A stretch of 64,000 nt of DNA from Bordetella genomosp. 4 (lineage in GTDB: Bacteria; Pseudomonadota; Gammaproteobacteria; Burkholderiales; Burkholderiaceae_B): the NCBI RefSeq assembly GCF_002261185.1, contig NZ_NEVQ01000007.1, positions 38,676-102,675 on the forward strand. Direction: 5' to 3'. The position numbers and the translations under genes were made by a program. Shown here in pieces: positions 1 to 9,511 of the stretch. The notes under the pieces were generated by a model that was not told the DNA's origin, did not search any database, and saw nothing but the letters and a program-made list of their open reading frames with translations. How positions within the stretch are numbered: position 1 is the stretch's first letter; each line of letters begins with the position of its first letter.

Positions 1-81
1 CCTTATTGCAACGCTTGGCCGCAGCAGGTTTGTTTCTCGGCTTCGCGCCCCGCGTGACGCCGTCGTGGGAAAATAGCGTCC

Positions 82-930
82 ATGGATATTTCAGCTACCT
101 TGGATGACGTCGATGCCGAACGCCGTTTCGGCGGATTGGCGCGCTTGTATGGCCCGAATGCGCCGGCCCTTTTGCGTCAGGCTCACATTGCGGTGGCGGG
201 CTTGGGCGGCGTCGGGTCCTGGGTGGCAGAAGCCCTGGCCCGTTGTGGTGTGGGGGCGTTGACCCTGATCGATCTGGACAACATCGCGGAATCCAATGTC
301 AATCGGCAGATTCATGCCCTGACCTCTACCATCGGGCAGTCCAAGGTCGACGCCATGGCGGATCGGATTCAGGCGATCAACCCGGCGTGCGTGTTGACGC
401 GTGTCGAGGATTTTGTCGAGCCCGGCAATATCGGGCAGGTGCTGCCCGGCCCCTATACCGTGCTGGCCGATTGCACGGATCAGGCGGCGGCCAAAATCGC
501 GATGGTGTTGTACGCCCGCGAGCGTCGTGTGCCGCTGCTATTGTGCGGCGGCGCGGGGGGCAAGACGGACCCGCTGGCCCTGCGAGCAGGGGATCTGTCG
601 CAAGCCGTGAACGACGCGCTCTTGGCGAAGCTGCGTAATCAATTGCGCCGCCAGCACGGATTTCCCAAGGCCAGCGATGCGCGGGGCAAGGCGCTCAAAC
701 GGGTTCCGCGCATGGGCGTGAGGGCGCTCTGGTTTGATCAGCCGGCGATCATGCCCGCCGCCTGGGCACGCGCTGCCGAGGTGACTGACGATATGGGGGC
801 GGCCGGGCAGACGGTGGCGCCGCAAGGGTTGTCGTGCGCGGGATATGGCTCTGTCGTGACCGTGACGGCGGCGATGGGTATGGCAGTCGCTAATGAGGCG
901 CTGCAACTGGCGTTGAAAGCAAAGGCGTAG
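82..930 (+). CDS. tcdA: tRNA threonylcarbamoyladenosine dehydratase
   Basis: An E1-like (ThiF/MoeB superfamily) enzyme of 282 residues. The family cyclises t6A37 of ANN-decoding tRNAs to ct6A using ATP. The N-terminal nucleotide-binding loop GLGGVGSWVAEALAR lies at about residues 41-55, followed by LIDLDNIAESNVNRQIHA, the acidic ATP-contact stretch that defines the group. GGAGGKTDP near residue 155 and the late SCAGYGS segment match TcdA rather than ThiF. Length agrees with the family (about 270). It stands alone, convergent with pabC. The ATG at 82 is the only sensible start. I see no defect. Confidence 0.93.
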   Translation: MDISATLDDVDAERRFGGLARLYGPNAPALLRQAHIAVAGLGGVGSWVAEALARCGVGALTLIDLDNIAESNVNRQIHALTSTIGQSKVDAMADRIQAINPACVLTRVEDFVEPGNIGQVLPGPYTVLADCTDQAAAKIAMVLYARERRVPLLLCGGAGGKTDPLALRAGDLSQAVNDALLAKLRNQLRRQHGFPKASDARGKALKRVPRMGVRALWFDQPAIMPAAWARAAEVTDDMGAAGQTVAPQGLSCAGYGSVVTVTAAMGMAVANEALQLALKAKA

Positions 931-962
931 CCAGCGCCTGACTATCCCGGTTCAACACGGAC

Positions 963-982
963 GCCGGCCGCTCTAGGCCGGC
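963..982. terminator. Small GC hairpin between tcdA and pabC
   Basis: A perfect 7-bp stem (GCCGGCC/GGCCGGC) with a 6-nt loop lies between two convergent genes. There is no T-tract on either side, so termination is inferred from position only. Confidence 0.35.
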
Positions 983-999
983 AGCCTGCTGCGCACGGA

Positions 1000-1635
1000 T
1001 CAGGCTGATCTCAGGGTGACGTCGAACCAGCCGCGTAGCGCATTGGACAGGCGTATGCCTTCGGCCTCATGCAGATCCTGCGCGGTCAGGGTGCGTTCGT
1101 GCACCGACTCTCGGTCGAGCAACTCGGCGCGTTGCACGCCTGGCAGGCAGCCGCTGCTGGTCGGGGGGGTGTACCAAACGCCCCGAATCAACAGATAAAC
1201 ATTACTGCGGCTGCCTTCGCAGAGTTCTCCGTGTTGATTCAGGTACAGCAGATCAAATACATCGGGATGCGCGGCCAGCCAGCTTGTGGCCTCGGTGTAC
1301 CAGGGCCGATAGGTGGTTTTGTAGCGCAGCAGGGGCTCGTCGGCGTCGAGCACCTCATCGGACAGCATAATGTGCTGAACGCCGGACAACGCGGGCAATA
1401 GTGCGGTTTGAACGGTGCGGTGTCCCGTGCGACTGACCAGTAATCGCAGCCGGTGTGCGCCGGGTGTGGTCACCATCGATAGCGCGGAATAAAGCGCTCG
1501 TTCGATTTCCAGCTCGCCTGCCCACGGATAGTCCAGCGCGGCGCAACTGGCCTCCAGACGGGCCAGGTGGCGCGGCAGCAGAGGAATGTTGCCCTCTGCG
1601 TCGACTAGCATGGTTTCGATCAACTCAGCAGACAT
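1000..1635 (-). CDS. pabC: Aminodeoxychorismate lyase-like PLP enzyme (PabC)
   Basis: A fold-type IV PLP enzyme that should convert 4-amino-4-deoxychorismate to p-aminobenzoate and pyruvate for folate. From the ATG at 1635 it is 211 residues. It starts MSAELIETMLVD, matching the LIETM start of the PabC-like half of fused PabB-PabC proteins. The PLP lysine is expected in RYKTTYRPWY. The family motif is ELCEGSRSNVYL, followed by TPPTSSGCLPGVQR. The protein is shorter than stand-alone PabC (about 270) but fits the C-terminal domain of fused synthases. It lies 125 bp downstream of pabB on the same strand. Its frame stays open upstream into the 3' end of pabB, which suggests a former fusion. Confidence 0.85.
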   Translation of the reverse strand: MSAELIETMLVDAEGNIPLLPRHLARLEASCAALDYPWAGELEIERALYSALSMVTTPGAHRLRLLVSRTGHRTVQTALLPALSGVQHIMLSDEVLDADEPLLRYKTTYRPWYTEATSWLAAHPDVFDLLYLNQHGELCEGSRSNVYLLIRGVWYTPPTSSGCLPGVQRAELLDRESVHERTLTAQDLHEAEGIRLSNALRGWFDVTLRSA

Positions 1636-1760
1636 GATCTGAATCTCGAGTGCGGAAAACGGCCCGGCGATGGAATCAGGGGCAAGTTGGAATGTTATCC
1701 GATGATGGGCGATGAGGCCGGCATCGATATCGGTACGGATGCCGCCGTCGAGGGAGATGT

Positions 1761-3026
1761 CTACGCCGATACCGATGCAGATGTCACCATGGCATCCTGC
1801 AAAAGTCTGGCCTTCCACTGGCATTCCTGCCATTCCAGTTCCGGATCCGAGTCGTGCACGATGCCGCCGCCGACGCTATACACGCCGTGGCCGGTTTGAT
1901 CCAGCACCAGCGTTCGAATCGCGACGTTCAGTGAAAAATCTCCATCGGGCGCGAGCCAGCCAATAGCCCCGCAGTACAGGCCGCGCGGTGCGATTTCCAT
2001 TTGGCGGATGCGCCGCATGGCGGCGACCTTGGGCGCGCCGGTAATCGAGCCGCAAGGAAACAGGGCGTGCAGGATCTGGCTGAAGGTCGCGTCCAGAACC
2101 TCGGCGGTCACCGTGGAGGTCATCGTCCATACGGTAGGGTAGCGTTCCAGGGTGAAGAGGGCTGGCACCTGGACCGAGCCGGGGCGGGCCAGGCGGCCGA
2201 GATCATTGCGCAGCAGGTCCACGATCATCAGGTTTTCCGCGCGGTTCTTGACGCTGGCGTGCAGTTCGCGGCCCAGCCGTTTGTCCTCGGCGGGGTCGGG
2301 GTGGCGTGGCGAGGTGCCTTTCATCGGGCGCACCGTCAGGCGGGTGCCTTCTCGCCGCACGAACAGCTCGGGGGAAAACGACAGCACGGTGCGTTGGCCG
2401 TCTTCGATATAGGCTCCGTGGGCCACCGGATGGAGCGCTGCGAGGTGCCGGTAAAGCGCACGCGGGTCGCCTTGTACCTGTACGTCCAGCGGCTGGGTGT
2501 AGTTCACCTGGTAGAGTTCGCCCGCGGCGATCAACTGGCGGATGGCCGCGATCTGGCGCAGATAGTCGGCCCGTGCCATGCGAGGCCGGATGGAAGTGAT
2601 ATGCGCGGCTAGTGCATGCCGGCTAGGGATATCTACGGTGTGGGTGGAATCCAGGGAAGCCGAGGCAGTGACTTCGCGTGCGTGGGATGTGTTTTCCGAG
2701 GGCGGTGTCAGTACGGTTTTCTCCGCCGGCCACGGCGTTTCAACGGTCATGCGCTCGAACACCAATCCCGTCAGGCGAGGCGTGCCATCGGCGACCTGCC
2801 TGGCCGCCGCGCCGCCTGTGGGCGGCGGTAAGACGGTTTCGGGGGCCAGCCATTCCCCCAGTTCGTAATCGAGTAGCAGCGCGACCCAATGCCCCGCGCG
2901 GCGCGCGGCCTCGATGGCGTCCAGGGCAGAAGAAAGCTCCTCCGGGCGACGGGCTTCGATGCGCTGGCGCAGGCGCTGCAGATTCAATGCACGCCCGGCC
3001 AGACGATCTTCAAAACGACATTGCAT
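1761..3026 (-). CDS. pabB: Aminodeoxychorismate synthase component I
   Basis: A chorismate-binding enzyme that aminates chorismate with ammonia from a PabA-type glutaminase (not in this window). It is 421 residues from the ATG at 3026 (MQCRFEDRLAG). The C-terminal half carries the expected series: GELYQVNYTQP, the PMKGT segment with the active-site lysine typical of PabB, the acidic NRAENLMIVDLLRNDLGR, FPCGSITGAPK, and the end motif WQECQWKARLL. The ATG lies 6 nt past the uvrA stop, so uvrA, pabB and pabC are probably one transcript. A longer in-frame start at 3173 inside uvrA is rejected because the added residues are arginine-rich antisense-like sequence. Confidence 0.93.
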   Translation of the reverse strand: MQCRFEDRLAGRALNLQRLRQRIEARRPEELSSALDAIEAARRAGHWVALLLDYELGEWLAPETVLPPPTGGAAARQVADGTPRLTGLVFERMTVETPWPAEKTVLTPPSENTSHAREVTASASLDSTHTVDIPSRHALAAHITSIRPRMARADYLRQIAAIRQLIAAGELYQVNYTQPLDVQVQGDPRALYRHLAALHPVAHGAYIEDGQRTVLSFSPELFVRREGTRLTVRPMKGTSPRHPDPAEDKRLGRELHASVKNRAENLMIVDLLRNDLGRLARPGSVQVPALFTLERYPTVWTMTSTVTAEVLDATFSQILHALFPCGSITGAPKVAAMRRIRQMEIAPRGLYCGAIGWLAPDGDFSLNVAIRTLVLDQTGHGVYSVGGGIVHDSDPELEWQECQWKARLLQDAMVTSASVSA

Positions 3027-3031
3027 GATGC

Positions 3032-6000
3032 TTACTGCTGTTGTGCGAGAAATTCCGTCAAGACGCGGCCGGTATGCGAGCGTTCGCGCAAGGTCATCAC
3101 ATGTTCGGGCGAACCCTCGGCGACCAGTTGGCCGCCGCCGGTGCCGCCTTCGGGGCCGAGGTCGAGCAGCCAATCGGCTTCGGCGATCACGTCGAGATTG
3201 TGCTCGATCACGACAACAGTGTTGCCGGCCTCGACCAGGCGATGCAGCACATGGATCAATTTTTCCACATCGGCCATCGACAGGCCGACCGTCGGCTCGT
3301 CCAGCACATACAGCGTGTGCGGAATGCGCGATGCGCGGCCAGTCGTGATGACTCCTTCGGTCAAACGGGCTTTCGACAGCTCGGTGACCAGCTTGATGCG
3401 CTGCGCTTCGCCTCCCGATAGGGTGGGCGAAGGCTGGCCCAGTGTCAGGTATCCGAGACCCACGTCCTGCATCAGTTGCAGAGGGCGATGAATCTTGGGA
3501 TGCGCGGTGAAGTAGCCCAGCGCATCGTCGACCTCCATGTTGAGCAGTTCGCCCGCGTTTTTGCCGCGCATTTGAACTGACAGCGTGTCGCTATTGAAGC
3601 GCGCGCCGTTGCAGGCATCGCAGGGCACTTTGACGTCGGGCAGGAAGTTCATTTCGATGGTGCGCATGCCCTGGCCTTCGCAAATGGGGCAGCGGCCATC
3701 GCCGGTGTTGAACGAGAACCGCGCTGCGCTCCATCCGCGCATGCGGGCCTCGCGCGTATCGGCGAATTGGCGGCGCACGTCATCCCAGAACCCGATATAG
3801 GTGGCCGGGCAGGAACGCGGGGTTTTGCCGATGGGAGTCTGGTCGACTTCCAGAACGCGGTCGATTGCCTCCCAGCCGCTGATGCGTTCGCAGCCGTTCC
3901 AGCGCGGGGCTTTGGATTGCGAGACGGCTTGCAGCAGATTGTCCAGCAGCACTTCGCGTGCGAGCGTGGATTTGCCGGACCCTGACACCCCTGTGACGAC
4001 GCTCAGGCGGCCAATGGGAATGCGGGCATCGACATGGCGTAGATTGTGCAGATGTGCGCCATGGATCTGAATCATGGGCGTGTCATTGTCTATCGCGCGG
4101 CGGCCGTTGAGCGGATGCTTCAAGGGCTTGGCCAGATAACGGCCGGTGACCGACTCGGGGGCGTCGATCAGGGCCTGCGCGCTGCCTTGCGCCACGACGC
4201 GGCCGCCGCGCACGCCTGCGCCGGGGCCAATGTCGATGATGTGCGAGGCACGGCGAATGGTGTCGTCATCGTGCTCCACCACGACCAGCGTATTGCCGTT
4301 GCCTTCGAGGCGGGCGAGGGCGTCCAGCAGGATGCGGTTATCGCGAGGATGCAGGCCGATGGTAGGCTCGTCCAGCACGTAGCACACGCCTTGCAGGTTC
4401 GAACCCAGTTGTGCCGCGAGCCGGATGCGTTGGGCTTCGCCGCCGGACAAGGTGGGCGCGGCGCGGTCCAGCGCCAGATAATCCAGGCCGACTTCTTTCA
4501 TGAAATTCAGGCGGCCGCGAATCTCCGTCAGGATATCGCGCGCAATTTCGCCCTCGCGGCCGCGCGCGACCAGGCCGGTGAAAAAGGTGTGCGCCTCCGA
4601 AACCGGCATGGCGGCGAGCTCGGCGATGGATCGGTCACGCCAGCGCACGGCGCGTGCTACGCGATTCAGGCGCTGGCCATCGCAGACCGTGCAAGTATGA
4701 GCCTCGCCATCGTAGCCAGCATTCCAGGCGGATTCCTCGCCGGTTTGCTCGGCGTCGAAATCCTGCAGTTGTACGCCCGTGCCAAAGCATCCCGTGCACC
4801 AGCCATGTTTGGAGTTGTACGAAAACAGGCGCGGGTCCGGTTCGGGGAAACTGGTGCCGCACGAGGGGCAGGCGCGCTTGACCGAGAAATGCTGCTGCTG
4901 CAGCTCGCTGTCGAGCGCTTCGTGCAGTTTGTTGACCGGCCAGACCATACTGAGGACGCCTTGGCCGTGTTCCAGGGCCTGTTTGACAGCATCGCGCAGC
5001 GCAGCCTCGTTGTCGGGATCGACGATCAGATCGGCAATCGGCAACTCGATGGTGTGTTCCTTGTAGCGATCCAGGCGCGGCCAGGGACTGACGGGGATAA
5101 ATGTGCCGTCGACACGCAAGTGCGTGTAGCCCTTGGAGCCCGCCCACTTGGCCAAATCTGTGTAGTAGCCCTTGCGTGCAGTAACCAGCGGCGCGAGCAG
5201 GCCGATGTGCTGGCCCTTGTGCTCGCGCAACAGGCGCGCCACGATCTGGTCCGTGTTTTGCGGTTCGACCGCGACCTGGCAGTCGGGGCAATATTGCGTG
5301 CCCAGCTTGACGTACAGCAGGCGCAGAAAATGGTGAATCTCCGTCATCGTGGCGACGGTGGATTTACGCCCGCCGCGGCTGGTGCGCTGTTCGATCGCGA
5401 CCGTGGGCGGAATACCGAAAATCGCGTCGACGTCCGGTTTGCCGGCAGGTTGCACGATGGCGCGTGCGTACGCGTTCAGCGATTCCAGATAACGGCGTTG
5501 GCCCTCGTTGAACAGAATGTCAAAGGCCAGCGTGGATTTGCCCGAGCCCGAGACGCCGGTGATGACGGTGAACTTGTCGTGCGGGATCTCGACGTTGACG
5601 TTTTTCAGATTGTGTTCGCGTGCATTACGTATCTCGATGGCTTGCGCCTGGCGCCGGCGGCGCATGAGAGATTGCAGCGGCGTACCAGCGCTTTCCGCAT
5701 ACGCGGCGACGGGTTCGGCCAAGGTGAGCGCGGATGAATCCTGTGTGGCTGACGCGGCATCAATATCGGCATCGCCAGCCGCTCGGTCTGCGACGCGTGC
5801 CGCGTCAGTTTTGGCTGCATTGACGATCTGGCTCGGCAGCACACTGACTTCATAGTCGCGTAACGCCGCACCGGTATGCGAGCGCGGGTTGTCCATCAAG
5901 TCTTGAGGAGTGCCGACACCGACGACGAGACCGCCGGCGTCGCCGCCTTCGGGGCCTAGATCGATCAGCCAATCTGCAGCACGGATGACGTCGAGATTGT

Positions 6001-8842
6001 GTTCGATCACCAGCAGGGTATGCCCGGCTGCAAGCAGTTTGCGGAATGCACGCATCAAGCGCGAAACGTCGTCAAAGTGCAGGCCGGTCGTCGGCTCGTC
6101 GAACAGGAACAGGCTGCCTTTTTTGGCGACCTTGGCGGTCGAGATGCCGCTGCGCGCGGCTTCGGCCAAATGGCCGGCGAGCTTCAAGCGCTGAGCCTCG
6201 CCGCCGGATAGCGTGGGGACGGGTTGTCCTAATCGCACGTATTCGAGACCCACATCGGCCAATGGTGCCAATCCGGTCTGCACATCACGCAAGCCTTTGA
6301 AAAATTCCAAGGCCTCGCTGACGGTCATCTCCAGGACCTCGTCTATCGAGGCGTTCTTGCCGAGGTGTTCGATGCGCACCTCGAGCACCTCGGGACGGAA
6401 TCGCCGTCCGTCGCAATCGGGGCAACGCAGATAGACGTCGGAGAGGAACTGCATCTCCACATGTTCGAAACCCGTGCCGCCGCAGGTGGGGCAACGTCCA
6501 TCGCCGCTATTGAAACTGAACGTGCCCGCGGTGTAGGCGCGTTCTTTGGCGAGTGGCGCCTGGGCAAAGAGCTTGCGGATCGCATCGAAGGCCCCGACAT
6601 AGCTCGCCGGGTTGGAGCGTGCGGTCTTGCCGATGGGGGTTTGATCGACCATCACCACGTCGGCAATCTGCTCGGCGCCCAGCAAGCGCTCGAACGAACC
6701 TGGGGCTTCGGAGGGTTTGCCTTGGTATTTCAGCAGGGCCGGATACAGCACGTCCTGGACCAAGGTCGATTTGCCCGAGCCCGATACGCCGGTGACACAC
6801 ACGAGCCGGCCGAGCGGTAGTTCGATAGAGACGTTGCGCAGATTGTGCGCGGTAGCGCCTTCTAGTAGCAGGCGCGGCGTATTGGCGGCGACGGGCATGG
6901 GGCGCGGCGCTTCGACACGTTGGCGTCCTCCCAGGTAGTCGCCGGTGAGCGTGTGAGAACTGCGCAACTGTGCGGGCGTGCCGTCGAACACAATGCGTCC
7001 ACCGCGTTCGCCAGGGCCTGGCCCGATGTCGATGATCCGGTCCGCAGCCACCATGACCTGAGGGTCATGTTCGACGACGACCAGAGTATTGCCGGCCTGG
7101 CGCAATCGATGCATGACTTCGACGACGCGGTGCATGTCGCGCGGGTGCAGCCCGATAGACGGCTCGTCCAGAACGAACAGCGTGTTGACCAGCGAGGTGC
7201 CTAACGCCGTGGTCAGGTTGATGCGTTGTACTTCGCCTCCGGACAAAGTGCGGCTTTGGCGGTCCAGCGTCAGATAGCCCAAGCCCACGTCGCAGAGAAA
7301 TTTCAATCGCGCGCGGACCTCGGTCAGCAACAGATCGGCGGCGGCATCTAGCACGCCGGTGAACGAAAGCGTGTCAAAGAAGCTGCGCACGCGTTCGATA
7401 GGCAGCAGCATGACGTCGTGAATCGACAGACCGTCCAGGGCCTCGAGTTGTTCATGGCTCCATGCGGCCCCTACGGGCATGAAACGCGTATAGCGTTCGT
7501 CGCCCGGCGGCAGCACCGCGTCGGCCTCGGACTTGGTCCCCAAGCGCCACAGCAAGGCATCGGGCTTCAGACGTGCGCCACGACACGTCGGGCAGGGGGT
7601 ATAGCTGCGATATTTGGAAAGCAGCACGCGCACATGCATCTTGTAGGCGCGGCTTTCCAGCCAGGCAAAGAATCGATGTACACCGTACCACTGGGTTTTC
7701 CAGGCGTTGTTGCCGCCTTTCCAGTCGGGATCGCCGTGCAGCACCCAGTGGCGCTGCGCGTCGGTCATGGACTTCCACGGGACAGAGAGAGGGATGCCCG
7801 CGCGCGGCGCGTATTTGGCCAGATCGTCCTGGCATTCCTTGTACGAGGGCGTTTGCCAGGGTTTGATCGCGCCTTCGTTCAAGGTTTTGTTTTCGTCGGG
7901 GATGACCAGGCCGTAATCGATGCCGATGACCCGCCCGAAACCGCGGCAGCTTTCGCAAGCGCCGAGCGGTGAATTAAACGAAAAACTGCTGGGCAGCGGA
8001 TCGGTATATTCGATATCGCAGTCAGCACAATGCAGGCGATCGCTGTAATTCCAGACCTGTGCATCGACGCCTTCGTCATCGAGCACGTGAACGGCCATGT
8101 GTCCCGCGCCCATGCGCAGCGCCGTGTCCAGGGCCTCCATCAGGCGTTCGCGTTCTGCGCTGGAGTGGCGGAATCGGTCTTGCACCACGTGCAGAATGCG
8201 GCGTTCGTCGTTGGGCGTTGCGGCTTTGCCTTTGCTGGCGGCTTTTGCGCGTTTGCCGGCTGCCTTGGTCGCCGACGGCGCGCGGGTTTCTTCGTGGTGC
8301 ACGCGGGTGTAGCCCTGCTGTTCGAGAAAACCGCGCACCTCGTCTTCTGTGAAGTTGGCGGGCACGGCAATCGGGAACGTAATGACCAGGCGTGGATCGC
8401 CCGCCGCCGGCGCGCGTTGCGCCAGCGAGGCGGCAATCGAGTCGGGCGTATCGCGCCGCACGAGTTTGCCGCAGCCGCGGCAGTAGAGCTTGGCGCCGCG
8501 CGCGAACAGGAGCTTGAGGTGATCGTTCAGCTCGGTCATCGTGCCCACGGTGCTGCGCGAGCTGCGCACCGGGTTGGTCTGGTCAATGGCGATGGCGGGC
8601 AAAATGCCCTCGATGCGATCGACCTGGGGCTTGTCCATTCGGTCCAGGAACTGGCGCGCATAGGGCGAAAAAGTTTCGACGTAGCGGCGCTGGCCCTCGG
8701 CATAAAGCGTATCGAACGCCAGCGAGCTCTTGCCCGAGCCCGACACGCCGGTAATGACGACGAGCTCGCCGGTGGCGAGCGTCAGATCCAGGTTTTTCAG
8801 GTTGTTTTGGCGGGCGCCGACGATGCGAATTTGAGAGCTCAT
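3032..8842 (-). CDS. uvrA: Tandem-duplicated excinuclease ABC subunit A (four NBDs)
   Basis: 1936 residues, twice the usual UvrA (about 940). Two complete UvrA modules are joined head to tail by an Ala/Asp-rich linker near residues 1000-1065. Four Walker A motifs of the form GVSGSGKS(S/T)L lie near residues 31, 686, 1098 and 1620, each with an LSGGE(V/A)QR signature and a DEP(S/T) Walker B. CxxC zinc pairs recur in both modules (CRGC, CADC, CPTC). UvrA dimers scan for bulky DNA lesions and load UvrB, so the fused form would be a covalent dimer. Such double UvrAs are known from Burkholderiales genomes, normally beside a separate normal-length uvrA. A LexA-type box lies 73 bp upstream. Confidence 0.95.
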   Translation of the reverse strand: MSSQIRIVGARQNNLKNLDLTLATGELVVITGVSGSGKSSLAFDTLYAEGQRRYVETFSPYARQFLDRMDKPQVDRIEGILPAIAIDQTNPVRSSRSTVGTMTELNDHLKLLFARGAKLYCRGCGKLVRRDTPDSIAASLAQRAPAAGDPRLVITFPIAVPANFTEDEVRGFLEQQGYTRVHHEETRAPSATKAAGKRAKAASKGKAATPNDERRILHVVQDRFRHSSAERERLMEALDTALRMGAGHMAVHVLDDEGVDAQVWNYSDRLHCADCDIEYTDPLPSSFSFNSPLGACESCRGFGRVIGIDYGLVIPDENKTLNEGAIKPWQTPSYKECQDDLAKYAPRAGIPLSVPWKSMTDAQRHWVLHGDPDWKGGNNAWKTQWYGVHRFFAWLESRAYKMHVRVLLSKYRSYTPCPTCRGARLKPDALLWRLGTKSEADAVLPPGDERYTRFMPVGAAWSHEQLEALDGLSIHDVMLLPIERVRSFFDTLSFTGVLDAAADLLLTEVRARLKFLCDVGLGYLTLDRQSRTLSGGEVQRINLTTALGTSLVNTLFVLDEPSIGLHPRDMHRVVEVMHRLRQAGNTLVVVEHDPQVMVAADRIIDIGPGPGERGGRIVFDGTPAQLRSSHTLTGDYLGGRQRVEAPRPMPVAANTPRLLLEGATAHNLRNVSIELPLGRLVCVTGVSGSGKSTLVQDVLYPALLKYQGKPSEAPGSFERLLGAEQIADVVMVDQTPIGKTARSNPASYVGAFDAIRKLFAQAPLAKERAYTAGTFSFNSGDGRCPTCGGTGFEHVEMQFLSDVYLRCPDCDGRRFRPEVLEVRIEHLGKNASIDEVLEMTVSEALEFFKGLRDVQTGLAPLADVGLEYVRLGQPVPTLSGGEAQRLKLAGHLAEAARSGISTAKVAKKGSLFLFDEPTTGLHFDDVSRLMRAFRKLLAAGHTLLVIEHNLDVIRAADWLIDLGPEGGDAGGLVVGVGTPQDLMDNPRSHTGAALRDYEVSVLPSQIVNAAKTDAARVADRAAGDADIDAASATQDSSALTLAEPVAAYAESAGTPLQSLMRRRRQAQAIEIRNAREHNLKNVNVEIPHDKFTVITGVSGSGKSTLAFDILFNEGQRRYLESLNAYARAIVQPAGKPDVDAIFGIPPTVAIEQRTSRGGRKSTVATMTEIHHFLRLLYVKLGTQYCPDCQVAVEPQNTDQIVARLLREHKGQHIGLLAPLVTARKGYYTDLAKWAGSKGYTHLRVDGTFIPVSPWPRLDRYKEHTIELPIADLIVDPDNEAALRDAVKQALEHGQGVLSMVWPVNKLHEALDSELQQQHFSVKRACPSCGTSFPEPDPRLFSYNSKHGWCTGCFGTGVQLQDFDAEQTGEESAWNAGYDGEAHTCTVCDGQRLNRVARAVRWRDRSIAELAAMPVSEAHTFFTGLVARGREGEIARDILTEIRGRLNFMKEVGLDYLALDRAAPTLSGGEAQRIRLAAQLGSNLQGVCYVLDEPTIGLHPRDNRILLDALARLEGNGNTLVVVEHDDDTIRRASHIIDIGPGAGVRGGRVVAQGSAQALIDAPESVTGRYLAKPLKHPLNGRRAIDNDTPMIQIHGAHLHNLRHVDARIPIGRLSVVTGVSGSGKSTLAREVLLDNLLQAVSQSKAPRWNGCERISGWEAIDRVLEVDQTPIGKTPRSCPATYIGFWDDVRRQFADTREARMRGWSAARFSFNTGDGRCPICEGQGMRTIEMNFLPDVKVPCDACNGARFNSDTLSVQMRGKNAGELLNMEVDDALGYFTAHPKIHRPLQLMQDVGLGYLTLGQPSPTLSGGEAQRIKLVTELSKARLTEGVITTGRASRIPHTLYVLDEPTVGLSMADVEKLIHVLHRLVEAGNTVVVIEHNLDVIAEADWLLDLGPEGGTGGGQLVAEGSPEHVMTLRERSHTGRVLTEFLAQQQ

Positions 8843-8914
8843 GACGAGTGAACGATGCGTGAACGACGCGGAATCAGACCAGAATCCGCGGGCGATAGGA
8901 TATCGCTGAAATAT

Positions 8915-8930
8915 CTGTATATTTAAACAG
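8915..8930 (-). promoter_or_regulatory. LexA (SOS) box upstream of uvrA
   Basis: The 16 bp read CTGTATATTTAAACAG, fitting the LexA consensus CTGT-N8-ACAG with an all-A/T centre. The site is extended symmetrically by T at 8914 and T/A beyond. It sits 73 bp upstream of the uvrA ATG, where it could cover the promoter. It matches the gammaproteobacterial consensus, which betaproteobacterial LexA also recognises. Confidence 0.88.
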
Positions 8931-9001
8931 TATCTTAGATTACCGCTAATCTGCGTAATTGTCGCGTGAATATGCTTCGCTCTGGCTGCTGATCGCCCGA
9001 T

Positions 9002-9031
9002 TTGGCTGGTGACGGCGTTTGAGGCTACAAT
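9002..9031 (+). promoter_or_regulatory. Candidate sigma70 promoter for the small basic protein
   Basis: A TACAAT -10 at 9026-9031 has a weak TTGGCT -35 at 9002-9007 with an 18-bp spacer. It would start transcription about 115 nt before the small gene at 9155. The 312-bp uvrA-to-9155 spacer otherwise holds the LexA box and nothing else I can identify. Confidence 0.45.
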
Positions 9032-9154
9032 GCCGAGTTATCCAATTTCTGCCGCCAGCCTGTGGCCCGTCAGTATTGCGGCGTAGCTGTCTACGCTTTG
9101 ATGCTGGGAACGTCGGGCGGGTTTGGGCACTATCGAACCTTACCGGAGATCATC

Positions 9155-9283
9155 ATGGCTGAGCGCAAACGTGTGCGTCGTAACACCCTGGAACGCCGTT
9201 GCCTGGGCAAGTCTTTCAAGCGCTTGTTCGTCAACGCCCCCAAGGGTGTTTTCAAGATGCTGGAAAAAATCAAGCGCGTGTAA
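9155..9283 (+). CDS. Small highly basic protein, 42 aa, unknown
   Basis: MAERKRVRRNTLERRCLG and onward is a 42-residue protein with about one third Lys/Arg and few acids. That composition is typical of ribosome- or nucleic-acid-associated peptides, but I do not recognise a family. It is a real gene candidate: GGAG lies 8 nt before the ATG, a -10-like TACAAT lies upstream, and a classic intrinsic terminator starts 18 nt after the stop. It is not bL34 (rpmH) or bL36 by sequence. A longer in-frame start at 9062 adds hydrophobic residues without a ribosome site and is rejected. Confidence 0.7.
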   Translation: MAERKRVRRNTLERRCLGKSFKRLFVNAPKGVFKMLEKIKRV

Positions 9284-9300
9284 TTCTTGCGCCTTGATGT

Positions 9301-9335
9301 AAAAAAGCCACCGATCATGTCGGTGGTTTTTTTTT
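9301..9335 (+). terminator. Intrinsic terminator of the small basic protein gene
   Basis: Perfect 7-bp stem CCACCGA/TCGGTGG with a TCATG loop, an A-run before it and nine T after it. Because of the flanking A and T tracts it could also act on the opposite strand. Confidence 0.9.
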
Positions 9336-9412
9336 GCCGCCGGGCCGCCCCAAGGCAAAAAACGCCCCCTCGGGGGGCAGCAAGCCGAAGGCGCGGCGTG
9401 GGGGTTTTTTTC
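9336..9412. repeat. 77-bp extragenic repeat, copy 1
   Basis: A GC-rich unit starting GCCGCCGGGCCGCCCCAAGG, with a CCCCCTCGGGGGG palindrome at its centre and a T-run at its end. It is followed directly by a second copy. A diverged third copy lies at 25574. The internal palindrome plus T-run could form a terminator-like hairpin. Confidence 0.85.
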
Positions 9413-9490
9413 GCCGCCGGGCCGCCCCAAGGCAAAAAACGCCCCCTCGGGGGGCAGCAAGCCGAAGGCACGGCATGGGAGCTTTTTTTC
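9413..9490. repeat. 77-bp extragenic repeat, copy 2
   Basis: Near-identical tandem copy of 9336-9412, with only a few differences near its 3' end (ACGGCATGGGAGC in place of GCGGCGTGGGGG). It ends 21 bp from the lysR stop codon, so it fills most of the spacer between the convergent genes. Confidence 0.85.
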
Positions 9491-9511
9491 TCCCGCCACA
9501 GCGCTGTCCGT

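Noticed and set aside
1..81. An open frame before tcdA that could be the end of an upstream gene
   Set aside because: The segment is too short to show homology; it may be a gene end or untranslated DNA.
4046..5737. A 563-codon plus-strand frame opposite uvrA
   Set aside because: It has no recognisable domain, lies wholly antisense to a conserved multi-domain gene, and shows the Arg/Ala/Gly-rich composition of a GC-rich shadow frame.
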